8,674 bases of DNA, from NCBI GenBank assembly GCA_027063215.1, contig JAMOSE010000137.1, positions 1 through 8,674 of the forward strand, given 5' to 3'. The notes under the pieces were generated by a model. That model was not told the origin of the DNA and did not search any database. It worked only from the letters and a program-made list of their open reading frames with translations. Positions 1 through 5,928 of this stretch are shown here, one piece after another. The position numbers and the translations under genes were made by a program. The stretch comes from Sulfurimonas sp. (GTDB lineage: Bacteria; Campylobacterota; Campylobacteria; Campylobacterales; Sulfurimonadaceae). Within the stretch, counting starts at the first letter, position 1; each line of letters begins with the position of its first letter.

Positions 1-213
1 AAAGAGCTACTTGACTCTTTGACACAAACACAAAAAAATGTTGTAATAGAGATTAAAGACTCTATCTCTATTACATCTTCACTCATTGGGTATTTTACAA
101 AACTTGTACAAAAAGAGGGAATAGATCTCAGTATAAAAGTAGGCGATCCAAGTTTAATGGAACTTTTTGAAGATTTGAATCTGGTGACACTCTTTAAGGT
201 AAGAAAGGCATAG
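1..213 (+). CDS. STAS-domain protein (anti-anti-sigma-factor-like), 5' end missing
   Basis: The reading frame is open from base 1, so the gene begins upstream of the window. About 70 C-terminal residues remain of a protein that is usually about 100 residues long. The pattern fits a STAS domain: a hydrophobic strand (VVIEIKDSISI), then ITSSLIGYFTKLVQKEG, where SpoIIAA/RsbV proteins carry the D-S-S-G phosphorylation loop and the following helix, then a second strand (LSIKVGD) and a last helix ending ELFEDLNLVTLFKV. By alignment with SpoIIAA, the serine encoded at 76-78 is the likely phosphoacceptor; the usual preceding Asp is Thr here. STAS proteins of this type are switched by phosphorylation and then bind or release a partner. 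The kinase and phosphatase would be the SpoIIE/ATPase fusion two genes downstream. A TTG at 19 is a formal start but would cut into the fold. The family is fairly secure; the specific role is inferred. Confidence 0.72.
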   Translation, partial: KELLDSLTQTQKNVVIEIKDSISITSSLIGYFTKLVQKEGIDLSIKVGDPSLMELFEDLNLVTLFKVRKA

Positions 214-216
214 AAG

Positions 217-2193
217 ATGACAATTAAAAATAAATTGAAGTTAATTACTGCGATAGTTGTATCTTTTGCAGTTGTTATTATTGCTTTGACAGTAAATGAT
301 GCTTTCAAGAAGGAGGCTGTTATTGCTCAGGCAAAAGAGTTAAACATTCTTTCTCAGAAACTTTCATTATTAATCCATGAAACACAAAAAGAAAGGGGAG
401 CTAGTGCCGGTTTTCTTGGTTCTAAGGGGAAAAAATTTGGAGCAATTCTGAAAAAACAGAGAGTGCTTACAGATGATCGTTATGCTGAGTTAAAAGCGTA
501 TGTGAAAACTTTGGATTTAGAGAGCTATATGCAGAGTTTGCAGACAAGTATTCATGCTGTTATGAGTGGAATGGACAAGATAGGTACTATTCGTTCACGT
601 GTAGATAACTTTACGATCTCTGTAAAAGAGGAAGTAGGATACTACTCGGGGGTAAACAGAGATATTTTACATGTGGTTTCACTTACGGCAAAACTTGCAG
701 ATACACCGGAACTTGTAAAAGCACTCAGTGCCTATACAAATTTCTTAAAATCAAAAGAGAGAGCAGGGATCGAGAGAGCTGTTATGAGTGCAACTTTCTC
801 AGCAGATAAGTTTGGATCAGGGATATTTGCTAAGTTTATTACACTGATGGCAGAGCAAAATGCCTATATGGATGCTTTTATCAGCATTGCACCGGATGAT
901 TCTGTTACTATGTATAAGCAAATTATGAATTCTCCTGTTGTTTCAGAAGTAAACAAAATGCGAAAAATTGCTGTTTTAAAAGCAAATGAAGGTGGATTTG
1001 GAGTAGATGGTGTTGTCTGGTTTAAGACAATAACAAAAAAGATCAATCTTTTGAAAAAAGTGGATGATAATTTAGCCAAAGAGAATGACAAACTCCTTGC
1101 AAAAGTAGAGTCAGAGTATAAAACAAGTACTATTATTACACTCGTTGGATACACAACATTCGCTATAGCGGTATTTATCATTATCTTGATAATTGCACGT
1201 GGAGTCAATAAAAGCGTTGAAAGTTCACTTAATAAAATCCAGTGTGTTTCTAATGATCTTGACCTTTCATGTAATGTAGTTGTGGAGGGAAATGATGAAA
1301 TTTCACAGATATCACGTGCCCTTCATACTATGATTGTCTCTTTTAAAGAGAGTGTCTATAGTTCTCAGGATGTAGCAACTGCCACAACAAGAGAGAGTAA
1401 CAAACTCAATGAAGTTGTTGAAGTTCTTGCAAAAAACAGTGAAATTGAAGAGGAAAAAATTACAGATGTTAATGGTCTTATCTCTGAGATCGGAGAAAAG
1501 CTTGATCTTGTAGAAGAATCAACAATTGTTGTAACAGAGGATCTGGATGCTACATTTAATGTGTTAGGTACTTTTATAGTTAAACTTGAATCGGTAGTAG
1601 AGTCAATTGAAAATGGAAGCCAACAGCAACAGGAACTTGTGAGTAAAGTTGCATCACTGACAGAACAGGCAAAAAATATTAAAGATGTTCTTGCTATTAT
1701 TTCTGATATTGCAGATCAGACAAACCTTTTAGCTTTGAATGCTGCTATTGAAGCAGCGCGTGCAGGGGAACATGGACGTGGTTTTGCTGTAGTTGCCGAT
1801 GAGGTTAGAAAGCTGGCAGAACGTACACAAAAATCACTTTCTGAAATTAGTGCAAATGTTAATTTGATTACACAAAATGTTGTAGAGATATCAGAAGAGA
1901 CAGACAAAACATCACAAAGTATGCATCATATTGCAGAGTCTGCACAAAATTTAATTGTATCATCACATGAAACAAAAGATAACCTGGTTATTACAAAAGA
2001 CAAATCAACAGATGTTATGCATCAAAGTGTTTTTATAGCTACAAAAACAAAAACACTGATTGCTACAATGGATGAGATAGTAAATGTTGCCTCTAAAAAC
2101 GGTCAACTACGTAATACGGTTGAAGAAGCCGTTGAATCTTTATCCAAAGATGCACATAAGCTTCAATCTGAACTGAGTAAGTTTAAAATCTAA
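217..2193 (+). CDS. Methyl-accepting chemotaxis protein with periplasmic NIT (nitrate/nitrite sensing) domain
   Basis: This is a 658-residue transmembrane chemoreceptor. A short cytoplasmic start is followed by TM1 at about residues 9-26, then a periplasmic region of about 280 residues. That region carries NIT-domain signatures: HETQKERGASAGFL (residues 54-67) and a second repeat-like motif SKERAGIERA (179-188). TM2 is at about 306-327, followed by a HAMP-like linker (about 328-380) and a long helical signalling region. The conserved hairpin tip lies at about 497-535 (DIADQTNLLALNAAIEAARA, then GRGFAVVADEVRKLAE), the surface that binds CheW/CheA. There is no C-terminal CheR/CheB-tethering pentapeptide. 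NIT domains in other bacteria sense nitrate or nitrite, but the ligand here is not shown. The ATG lies 3 nt after the STAS stop, behind a weak purine-rich AAGAAAGG. The next gene overlaps its stop codon, so all three genes are probably co-transcribed. It may signal to the partner-switch proteins as well as, or instead of, the flagellar chemotaxis array. Confidence 0.93.
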   Translation: MTIKNKLKLITAIVVSFAVVIIALTVNDAFKKEAVIAQAKELNILSQKLSLLIHETQKERGASAGFLGSKGKKFGAILKKQRVLTDDRYAELKAYVKTLDLESYMQSLQTSIHAVMSGMDKIGTIRSRVDNFTISVKEEVGYYSGVNRDILHVVSLTAKLADTPELVKALSAYTNFLKSKERAGIERAVMSATFSADKFGSGIFAKFITLMAEQNAYMDAFISIAPDDSVTMYKQIMNSPVVSEVNKMRKIAVLKANEGGFGVDGVVWFKTITKKINLLKKVDDNLAKENDKLLAKVESEYKTSTIITLVGYTTFAIAVFIIILIIARGVNKSVESSLNKIQCVSNDLDLSCNVVVEGNDEISQISRALHTMIVSFKESVYSSQDVATATTRESNKLNEVVEVLAKNSEIEEEKITDVNGLISEIGEKLDLVEESTIVVTEDLDATFNVLGTFIVKLESVVESIENGSQQQQELVSKVASLTEQAKNIKDVLAIISDIADQTNLLALNAAIEAARAGEHGRGFAVVADEVRKLAERTQKSLSEISANVNLITQNVVEISEETDKTSQSMHHIAESAQNLIVSSHETKDNLVITKDKSTDVMHQSVFIATKTKTLIATMDEIVNVASKNGQLRNTVEEAVESLSKDAHKLQSELSKFKI

Positions 2194-3452
2194 TGTCTAA
2201 AGAACAAATTGAGACATTTGAAAAAAATGAGCTTTATGCCTCTTATCAGGCTGATTTGACTTTTGAAAAAGAGTTGAATATTTTGCGAAATGATTTTTAC
2301 TATCAAATGATCGATGCAGAAGCTACAGTTTTTGTAGATTTTATGTATCGTCCTTTGGATATTTTAAGTGGTGATGCATACAGTGCAAGACGTATAGATG
2401 AGAACAAAACTTTTTACCTGCTTGTAGATGGTATGGGCAAAGGAGTTTCTGCATCTTTTACAGCTGTAATTATGACGACATTTATAAATCATTTGATTGA
2501 TAAAATGATTCGACACAGCAATTTTAGTATGGATATGCTTATAAGCGAGTCTATAGATTTTATAAAGCCTGTATTGCTTGAAGATGAAGTCTTAGCTATT
2601 GATTATATCTGTTTTGACAGCTATTTTTCTGTTTTGGAATATGCAAAATTTGCAATGCCTCCGTTTTTATTGCATACAAAAAATGATGGTGTTATTAAGC
2701 TTAAATCAAATAATATACCGCTGAGTAAATGGCAAGCAAACTACAAAATAGATCGCTATAATATTAAAGATATTGATAAGTTTCTTTTTTATAGTGACGG
2801 TATCGTTGAAAATAGTACGATTGAAGCAGGTTTTACCTATGCCGCTTTTATAGAAGAGGATTTTAAATCTTCCTTTACAAGAGAGGATTTTAAAGAGAAA
2901 TTTTTTGCACGTATAACCCAACCGGAAGATGATCTTACTCTGATTTTTATCAATCGGCTGGATATGCAAAAAGAGACGCTTCTTGGTCAAAAGGTTTTTA
3001 GCACATCCCTTGAAGCAGTTGAGCGTGCAAATGTATGGTATGAAGAGATATGGCAGCATATTCATTCTGAAACCAAACTGATGTACAGAGCCGGTATTGT
3101 TTTTAGTGAACTTTTTATGAATGCTTATGAGCATGGTAACCTTGGTCTTGATTCTGCTACAAAACACAGATATATTGAAGAAGATATCTACTTTGAAAAA
3201 CTTAAAGAACTTCAAAAAGAGTGCAGTAAAAATATTACTGTAAGTGTTTATAGAATTAAAGAGATGAGTGAAGAGTATATTATCACAAAAATCTGTGATG
3301 AGGGAGAAGGCTTTGATACACAGATCTTAAGTCAAATCTTTAGAAATTCCAAAAAATATAATGGCCGTGGTGTTTTTGTTTCTAGAAAAAACTCTATGGG
3401 TATTTACTACAATTCAAGAGGAAATTGTGTTTTGTTTTTAAATAAAATTTAA
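2193..3452 (+). CDS. SpoIIE-family PP2C phosphatase fused to an RsbW-like ATPase/kinase domain
   Basis: The 419-residue cytoplasmic protein has two catalytic domains. Residues about 45-255 are a SpoIIE/RsbU-type PP2C phosphatase with likely metal-binding aspartates in SGDAYSARR (D61), VDGMGKGVSASF (D79), FYSDGIVE (D202) and EDDLTLIF (D246/D247). Residues about 275-415 are a GHKL ATPase of the anti-sigma kinase type, with N-box ELFMNAYEHGN (306-316, Mg ligand N310), G1 box DEGEGFD (369-375) and G2 box NGRG (390-393). A charged Lys/Glu-rich insertion of about 35 residues lies between the N and G1 boxes. Known fusions with this layout (HsbR of Pseudomonas, CrsR of Shewanella) phosphorylate and dephosphorylate a STAS partner but carry an N-terminal receiver domain. 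Here the N-terminus is only about 44 residues and no receiver is visible. The ATG overlaps the chemoreceptor stop (TAATG) without a clear Shine-Dalgarno site, which suggests translational coupling. The family call is firm; the substrate (the STAS protein at 1-213) is inferred. Confidence 0.88.
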   Translation: MSKEQIETFEKNELYASYQADLTFEKELNILRNDFYYQMIDAEATVFVDFMYRPLDILSGDAYSARRIDENKTFYLLVDGMGKGVSASFTAVIMTTFINHLIDKMIRHSNFSMDMLISESIDFIKPVLLEDEVLAIDYICFDSYFSVLEYAKFAMPPFLLHTKNDGVIKLKSNNIPLSKWQANYKIDRYNIKDIDKFLFYSDGIVENSTIEAGFTYAAFIEEDFKSSFTREDFKEKFFARITQPEDDLTLIFINRLDMQKETLLGQKVFSTSLEAVERANVWYEEIWQHIHSETKLMYRAGIVFSELFMNAYEHGNLGLDSATKHRYIEEDIYFEKLKELQKECSKNITVSVYRIKEMSEEYIITKICDEGEGFDTQILSQIFRNSKKYNGRGVFVSRKNSMGIYYNSRGNCVLFLNKI

Positions 3453-3456
3453 ATAT

Positions 3457-3621
3457 TAGACTTCTTGCATAACCTCTTAAATCTAAAGATGTTGATTAGA
3501 GTGCATTAATTTTTTAAGATAAAAATTGAGTAATAGCCGTAGCTATTGGGATAGTTTTATCTTGAAAAAGTGATGTGCTATAAGCAATATATTTTTTGTA
3601 AGAGGTTATGCAAGAAGTCTA
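3457..3621. mobile_element. MITE-like non-autonomous element, 165 bp with perfect 23-bp terminal inverted repeats
   Basis: The ends at 3457-3479 and 3599-3621 are exact reverse complements over 23 bp (left end TAGACTTCTTGCATAACC and onward). The interior is AT-rich and carries no ORF, so any transposase would have to act in trans. If the repeat is taken to start at AGACTTC, both flanks show a 3-bp ATT direct repeat (3455-3457 and 3621-3623). If it is taken to start at GACTTC, the flanks are a TA duplication (3457-3458 and 3620-3621). Nested palindromes inside (see separate entry) let the whole element fold into one long hairpin, as MITEs commonly do. It begins 4 nt after the SpoIIE/ATPase stop and ends 15 nt before the malic-enzyme -10 box. 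I cannot assign the parental IS family from sequence alone. The alternative is a single-copy structured 3' UTR or terminator. Confidence 0.68.
3516..3563. repeat. Nested palindromes in the centre of the MITE-like element
   Basis: AAGATAAAA (3516-3524) pairs perfectly with TTTTATCTT (3555-3563). Inside it, AATAGC (3532-3537) pairs with GCTATT (3542-3547) around a CGTA loop. Both lie near the midpoint of the element and share its axis of symmetry with the 23-bp terminal repeats, so as single-stranded DNA or RNA the element folds into one interrupted hairpin. No long T-run follows the inner stem, so it is not a clear intrinsic terminator. Confidence 0.7.
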
Positions 3622-3636
3622 TTTATTTTAAAGTTA

Positions 3637-3664
3637 TATAATTGAGTTATAAAAACAATAAGGA
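3637..3664 (+). promoter_or_regulatory. Promoter -10 box and ribosome binding site of the malic-enzyme gene
   Basis: A perfect TATAAT lies at 3637-3642, so transcription would start near 3649 and give a leader of about 22 nt. AAGGA at 3660-3664 is a good Shine-Dalgarno site 6 nt before the ATG at 3671. No consensus -35 is seen; the expected position (about 3614-3619) lies inside the right terminal repeat of the MITE-like element. Weak -35 boxes are usual in Campylobacterota sigma-70 promoters. Confidence 0.6.
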
Positions 3665-3670
3665 AACATT

Positions 3671-4978
3671 ATGGCTAAAGAATTATCTTTTGAAGAAGAA
3701 TCATTAGAGTATCACAGAGCAAAAGGTGAGTTTGATACAGCAGGTAAAACTGCAACACTCTTGACAAAACCGTGTAATACGCAAAAAGAGCTTTCAATGG
3801 CTTACTCTCCAGGTGTTGCTTATCCATGTTTAGAGATACAAAAAGATCAAGAAAAAGCGTATGAATATACAAACAAGGGCAACCTTGTGGCTGTTGTCAG
3901 TGATGGAACTGCTGTACTTGGACTTGGAGATATAGGACATTTGGCAGGGAAACCTGTAATGGAAGGCAAGGGAGTCTTGTTTAAATCTTTTGCAAATGTC
4001 GATGCTGTTGATATTGAGTTAAATACCAAAGATACAGAGGAAATTATTCAAATTGTAGCTGCAATGGCGGATAGTTTTGGCGGGGTAAACTTAGAGGATA
4101 TTTCAGCGCCTAGATGTTTTGAGATTGAAGAACGTCTTAAAGAGATCTGTAATGTTCCTGTTTTTCATGATGATCAACATGGTACGGCTGTAATTACTAC
4201 AGCAGGACTTATCAATGTATTGGAAATGAGTGAAAAAAATGTAGCAGATCTTAAAGTTGTTATCATCGGTGCGGGAGCTGCGGGTATAGCCTGTGGTAAT
4301 ATGTACAAAGAGCTGGGTGTGCAACATATTATTATGCTTGACTCCAAAGGTGTTATTCACAGCGGCAGAGATGATCTCAATAAATACAAAAAGATGTTTG
4401 CCCTTGATACTGAAGATAGAACACTAGAAGATGCAATGAAGGGTGCAGATATGGTCTTAGGACTCTCTGGAGCTGATCTCATCTCTGCTGATATGGTAAA
4501 AAGTATGTCAGATACACACCCTATTATCTTTGCCTGTGCAAATCCAAATCCTGAGATTAAACCAGATGTAGCAAAAGCGGCACGTCCGGATATTATTATA
4601 GGAACAGGACGTAGTGATTATCCAAATCAGGTCAATAATGTACTTGGTTTTCCACAGATCTTTCGTGGTGCATTGGATGTACGAGCAACAAAAATTACAG
4701 AACATATGAAACTTGCAGCTTCCCGTGCTTTGGCTTCTTTGGCTAAAGAGGAAGTTCCAGCGCATGTAAAAGCTGCACATGGTCGTGGTGATGATATGAA
4801 GTTTGGATCTGAGTATATTATCCCTTCACCGTTTGACAGACGTGTTCTTGTTTATGTTGCTTCAGCCGTTGCACAGGCAGCTATTGAAGATGGTGTGGCT
4901 CGTGTAAAAGATTTTGATATGGATGCCTACCGGGTAAAACTACAGCGTTTGGCTGATCACCTAGACGGTAAGATCTAG
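3671..4978 (+). CDS. maeB: NAD(P)-dependent malic enzyme, short form without phosphotransacetylase domain
   Basis: The 435-residue cytoplasmic enzyme oxidatively decarboxylates malate to pyruvate and CO2 with reduction of NAD(P). The N-terminal malic domain has AYSPGVA with catalytic Tyr45, VMEGKGVLFK with the likely catalytic Lys100, metal-site acidic residues in NLEDISAPRCFEIE (E142/D143), and HDDQHGTA (166-173) with another metal-binding Asp. The NAD(P)-binding Rossmann domain starts with GAGAAG (200-205) and has an Asp (D224) at the end of its second strand; this might favour NAD over NADP but does not decide it. The substrate-site motif CANPNPEI and the conserved tail are present. The length matches the short bacterial form; the MaeB of enterobacteria has an extra C-terminal phosphotransacetylase-like domain of about 320 residues that is absent here. 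The start is supported by AAGGA 6 nt upstream. It appears monocistronic and faces mqnA convergently. Likely role: anaplerotic balance between the (possibly reductive) TCA cycle and pyruvate. Confidence 0.93.
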   Translation: MAKELSFEEESLEYHRAKGEFDTAGKTATLLTKPCNTQKELSMAYSPGVAYPCLEIQKDQEKAYEYTNKGNLVAVVSDGTAVLGLGDIGHLAGKPVMEGKGVLFKSFANVDAVDIELNTKDTEEIIQIVAAMADSFGGVNLEDISAPRCFEIEERLKEICNVPVFHDDQHGTAVITTAGLINVLEMSEKNVADLKVVIIGAGAAGIACGNMYKELGVQHIIMLDSKGVIHSGRDDLNKYKKMFALDTEDRTLEDAMKGADMVLGLSGADLISADMVKSMSDTHPIIFACANPNPEIKPDVAKAARPDIIIGTGRSDYPNQVNNVLGFPQIFRGALDVRATKITEHMKLAASRALASLAKEEVPAHVKAAHGRGDDMKFGSEYIIPSPFDRRVLVYVASAVAQAAIEDGVARVKDFDMDAYRVKLQRLADHLDGKI

Positions 4979-4983
4979 AACTT

Positions 4984-5634
4984 TTAGATCCGCTTGGCCT
5001 CACTATAGAATTTTTTGAGGCCAAGTTTTGCTTTTGCATCGAGTCTGTAAGAGATAAGATCAAGATACGCAAGAATATCGTGAGGATCTACTGCTGTTTT
5101 TTTTGATGCCTGTTGTAAAAGGTACATTGGAATTTTCTGTTTTTTCTTTAAAAATGCTCTCTCTACTCTTTTATAATATTGTTTATCTTTATGGTAGCAC
5201 AGCAGTGCAAAAACAAAAGGAAGCTTATACTTTTGTTGCCAGAGTTGTGCCAGATCATTATAGTTGTCGTTCTCTAAAGCATAACGAAGTGCTTTATCTC
5301 CAATAAGAATTTCTCCCTGCTGTTTTAATACTTTTGCCAAAATATTAGAAGATGCGGACTCTTTGTCTTTTTTGTTTTCTTTGGATGGAATAACCAAAAC
5401 ACTGCGTACCTCTTTTTTTGCAATGATCCCGAGATTGACATATCTGTAGGGTTTGGCTTTTATACTTGAGATAAAAGCGGCATCAACACGTCTGTTTATA
5501 AAAGAGTGATTAATCTTTGCAGGAACATTTTTTTTATATTCCATAATAGCTTTAGCCTGTGTAGTACGGGTAAAGCGTTTCATAAAAAGATGAAAGGGTA
5601 AAAGATTGAGGTATTCTATTTTTCCAAAAATCAT
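4984..5634 (-). CDS. mqnA: MqnA, chorismate dehydratase of the futalosine menaquinone pathway
   Basis: The 216-residue protein is MqnA, which dehydrates chorismate to 3-[(1-carboxyvinyl)oxy]benzoate, the first committed step of the futalosine route to menaquinone. Campylobacterota use this route instead of the MenA-H route. Family motifs appear in order: YLNLLPF near the start (8-14), FINRRVDAAFISSI (45-58), LGIIAKKEVRSVLVIPS (68-84), a degenerate SASSNIL (93-99), IGDKALRY (111-118), DLAQLW (127-132) and PFVFAL (139-144). The fold is that of a periplasmic-binding-protein-like domain, but there is no signal peptide, consistent with a cytosolic enzyme. It is somewhat shorter than many homologues (about 270-290 residues). 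The start is fixed by the closeness of YLNLLPF to the N-terminus, yet no Shine-Dalgarno precedes it. The gene is convergent with the malic enzyme and divergent from moaD; no other mqn gene is present. Confidence 0.9.
   Translation of the reverse strand: MIFGKIEYLNLLPFHLFMKRFTRTTQAKAIMEYKKNVPAKINHSFINRRVDAAFISSIKAKPYRYVNLGIIAKKEVRSVLVIPSKENKKDKESASSNILAKVLKQQGEILIGDKALRYALENDNYNDLAQLWQQKYKLPFVFALLCYHKDKQYYKRVERAFLKKKQKIPMYLLQQASKKTAVDPHDILAYLDLISYRLDAKAKLGLKKFYSEAKRI
4993..5029 (+). terminator. Intrinsic terminator of the malic-enzyme gene, lying inside the 3' coding end of mqnA
   Basis: CTTGGCCTC (4993-5001) pairs perfectly with GAGGCCAAG (5017-5025); an A-T pair (5002/5016) extends the stem to 10 bp around a 13-nt loop, and TTTT (5026-5029) then GCTTTT follow. 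It begins 15 nt after the malic-enzyme stop and reads as a Rho-independent terminator on the + strand. It overlaps the last codons of the convergent gene mqnA. Confidence 0.68.
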
Positions 5635-5639
5635 ATGAA

Positions 5640-5645
5640 ATTATA
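5640..5645 (-). promoter_or_regulatory. Candidate -10 box of mqnA, placed for a leaderless mRNA
   Basis: On the minus strand TATAAT lies at 5645-5640, only 5 nt before the mqnA ATG (5634-5632). Transcription starting the usual 6-8 nt after the box would begin at or next to the A of the start codon. No AGGA-like sequence precedes the ATG. The box match is perfect but AT-rich intergenic DNA yields such hexamers by chance, so this is suggestive only. Confidence 0.45.
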
Positions 5646-5666
5646 TCGCACTTAACTTATCTTAGA

Positions 5667-5693
5667 TATAATTGAGTCATTAAATTTTAGAGG
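5667..5693 (+). promoter_or_regulatory. Promoter -10 box and ribosome binding site of the moaD-moaE-moeA operon
   Basis: TATAAT at 5667-5672 would start transcription near 5679, about 25 nt before the moaD ATG. AGAGG (5689-5693) is a likely Shine-Dalgarno site with a rather long spacing of 10 nt. The box sits in the 12-mer ATATAATTGAGT, which also occurs at the malic-enzyme promoter (3636-3647). It is divergent from the mqnA box 21 nt away. Confidence 0.58.
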
Positions 5694-5703
5694 CATTATA
5701 CAT

Positions 5704-5925
5704 ATGATACGAGTAGAATTTTTAGGACCGATACAAAAAGATGCGTTAGAAGTTGAGATAAGTAACTTAAATGAGCTTGCAGCAATTTTGCAAGAAGATA
5801 AAGAGCTTGCAGAGTGGTTGCAAAACTCTGCTGTGGCTGTTAATGATACAATCGTTACTTCATTGGATGTAGCACTGCAAGATGGTGATAAAATTTCACT
5901 GCTTCCTCCTGTATGTGGAGGTTGA
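5704..5925 (+). CDS. moaD: MoaD, molybdopterin synthase small (sulfur-carrier) subunit
   Basis: The 73-residue ubiquitin-like protein ends in the family tail LLPPVCGG, whose terminal Gly-Gly is adenylated and converted to a thiocarboxylate that donates sulfur for the molybdopterin dithiolene. The N-terminal strand VEFLGPIQKDALEVEI, the helix NELAAILQ and the AVNDTIV...LQDGDKISLLPP segment follow the usual MoaD beta-grasp order, and the length is typical. The residue before the Gly-Gly is Cys, where Ala or Ser is more common elsewhere. It heads the operon, with moaE starting 3 nt after its stop; the two products form the heterotetrameric cytosolic molybdopterin synthase. The activating enzyme (MoeB-type) is not in this window. 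Confidence 0.93.
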   Translation: MIRVEFLGPIQKDALEVEISNLNELAAILQEDKELAEWLQNSAVAVNDTIVTSLDVALQDGDKISLLPPVCGG

Positions 5926-5928
5926 GCG

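Noticed and set aside
19..213. TTG at 19 as the true start of the STAS gene
   Set aside because: The frame is open to base 1 and a start there would remove the first strands of the STAS fold, so the gene is better read as truncated by the window edge.
864..1208. 114-aa minus-strand frame under the chemoreceptor
   Set aside because: Antisense shadow; the + strand frame has clear MCP domains throughout.
2706..3215. 169-aa open frame on the minus strand within the SpoIIE/ATPase gene
   Set aside because: It is rich in Phe, Lys and Ile as expected from antisense of AT-rich coding DNA, shows no domain, and lies wholly inside a well-supported gene.
3457..3621. CRISPR-like or small RNA interpretation of the repeated 23-bp sequence
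   Set aside because: There are only two copies in inverted orientation bounding a single palindromic interior, which fits a terminal-inverted-repeat element instead.
4972..4990. GATCTA...TAGATC 6-bp inverted repeat at the malic-enzyme stop as terminator
   Set aside because: Short, AT-rich stem with no T-run after it; the GC-rich hairpin at 4993-5025 followed by T4 is a much better candidate.
5103..5306. 67-aa + strand frame inside mqnA
   Set aside because: No ribosome binding site or family resemblance; mqnA on the opposite strand explains the sequence.
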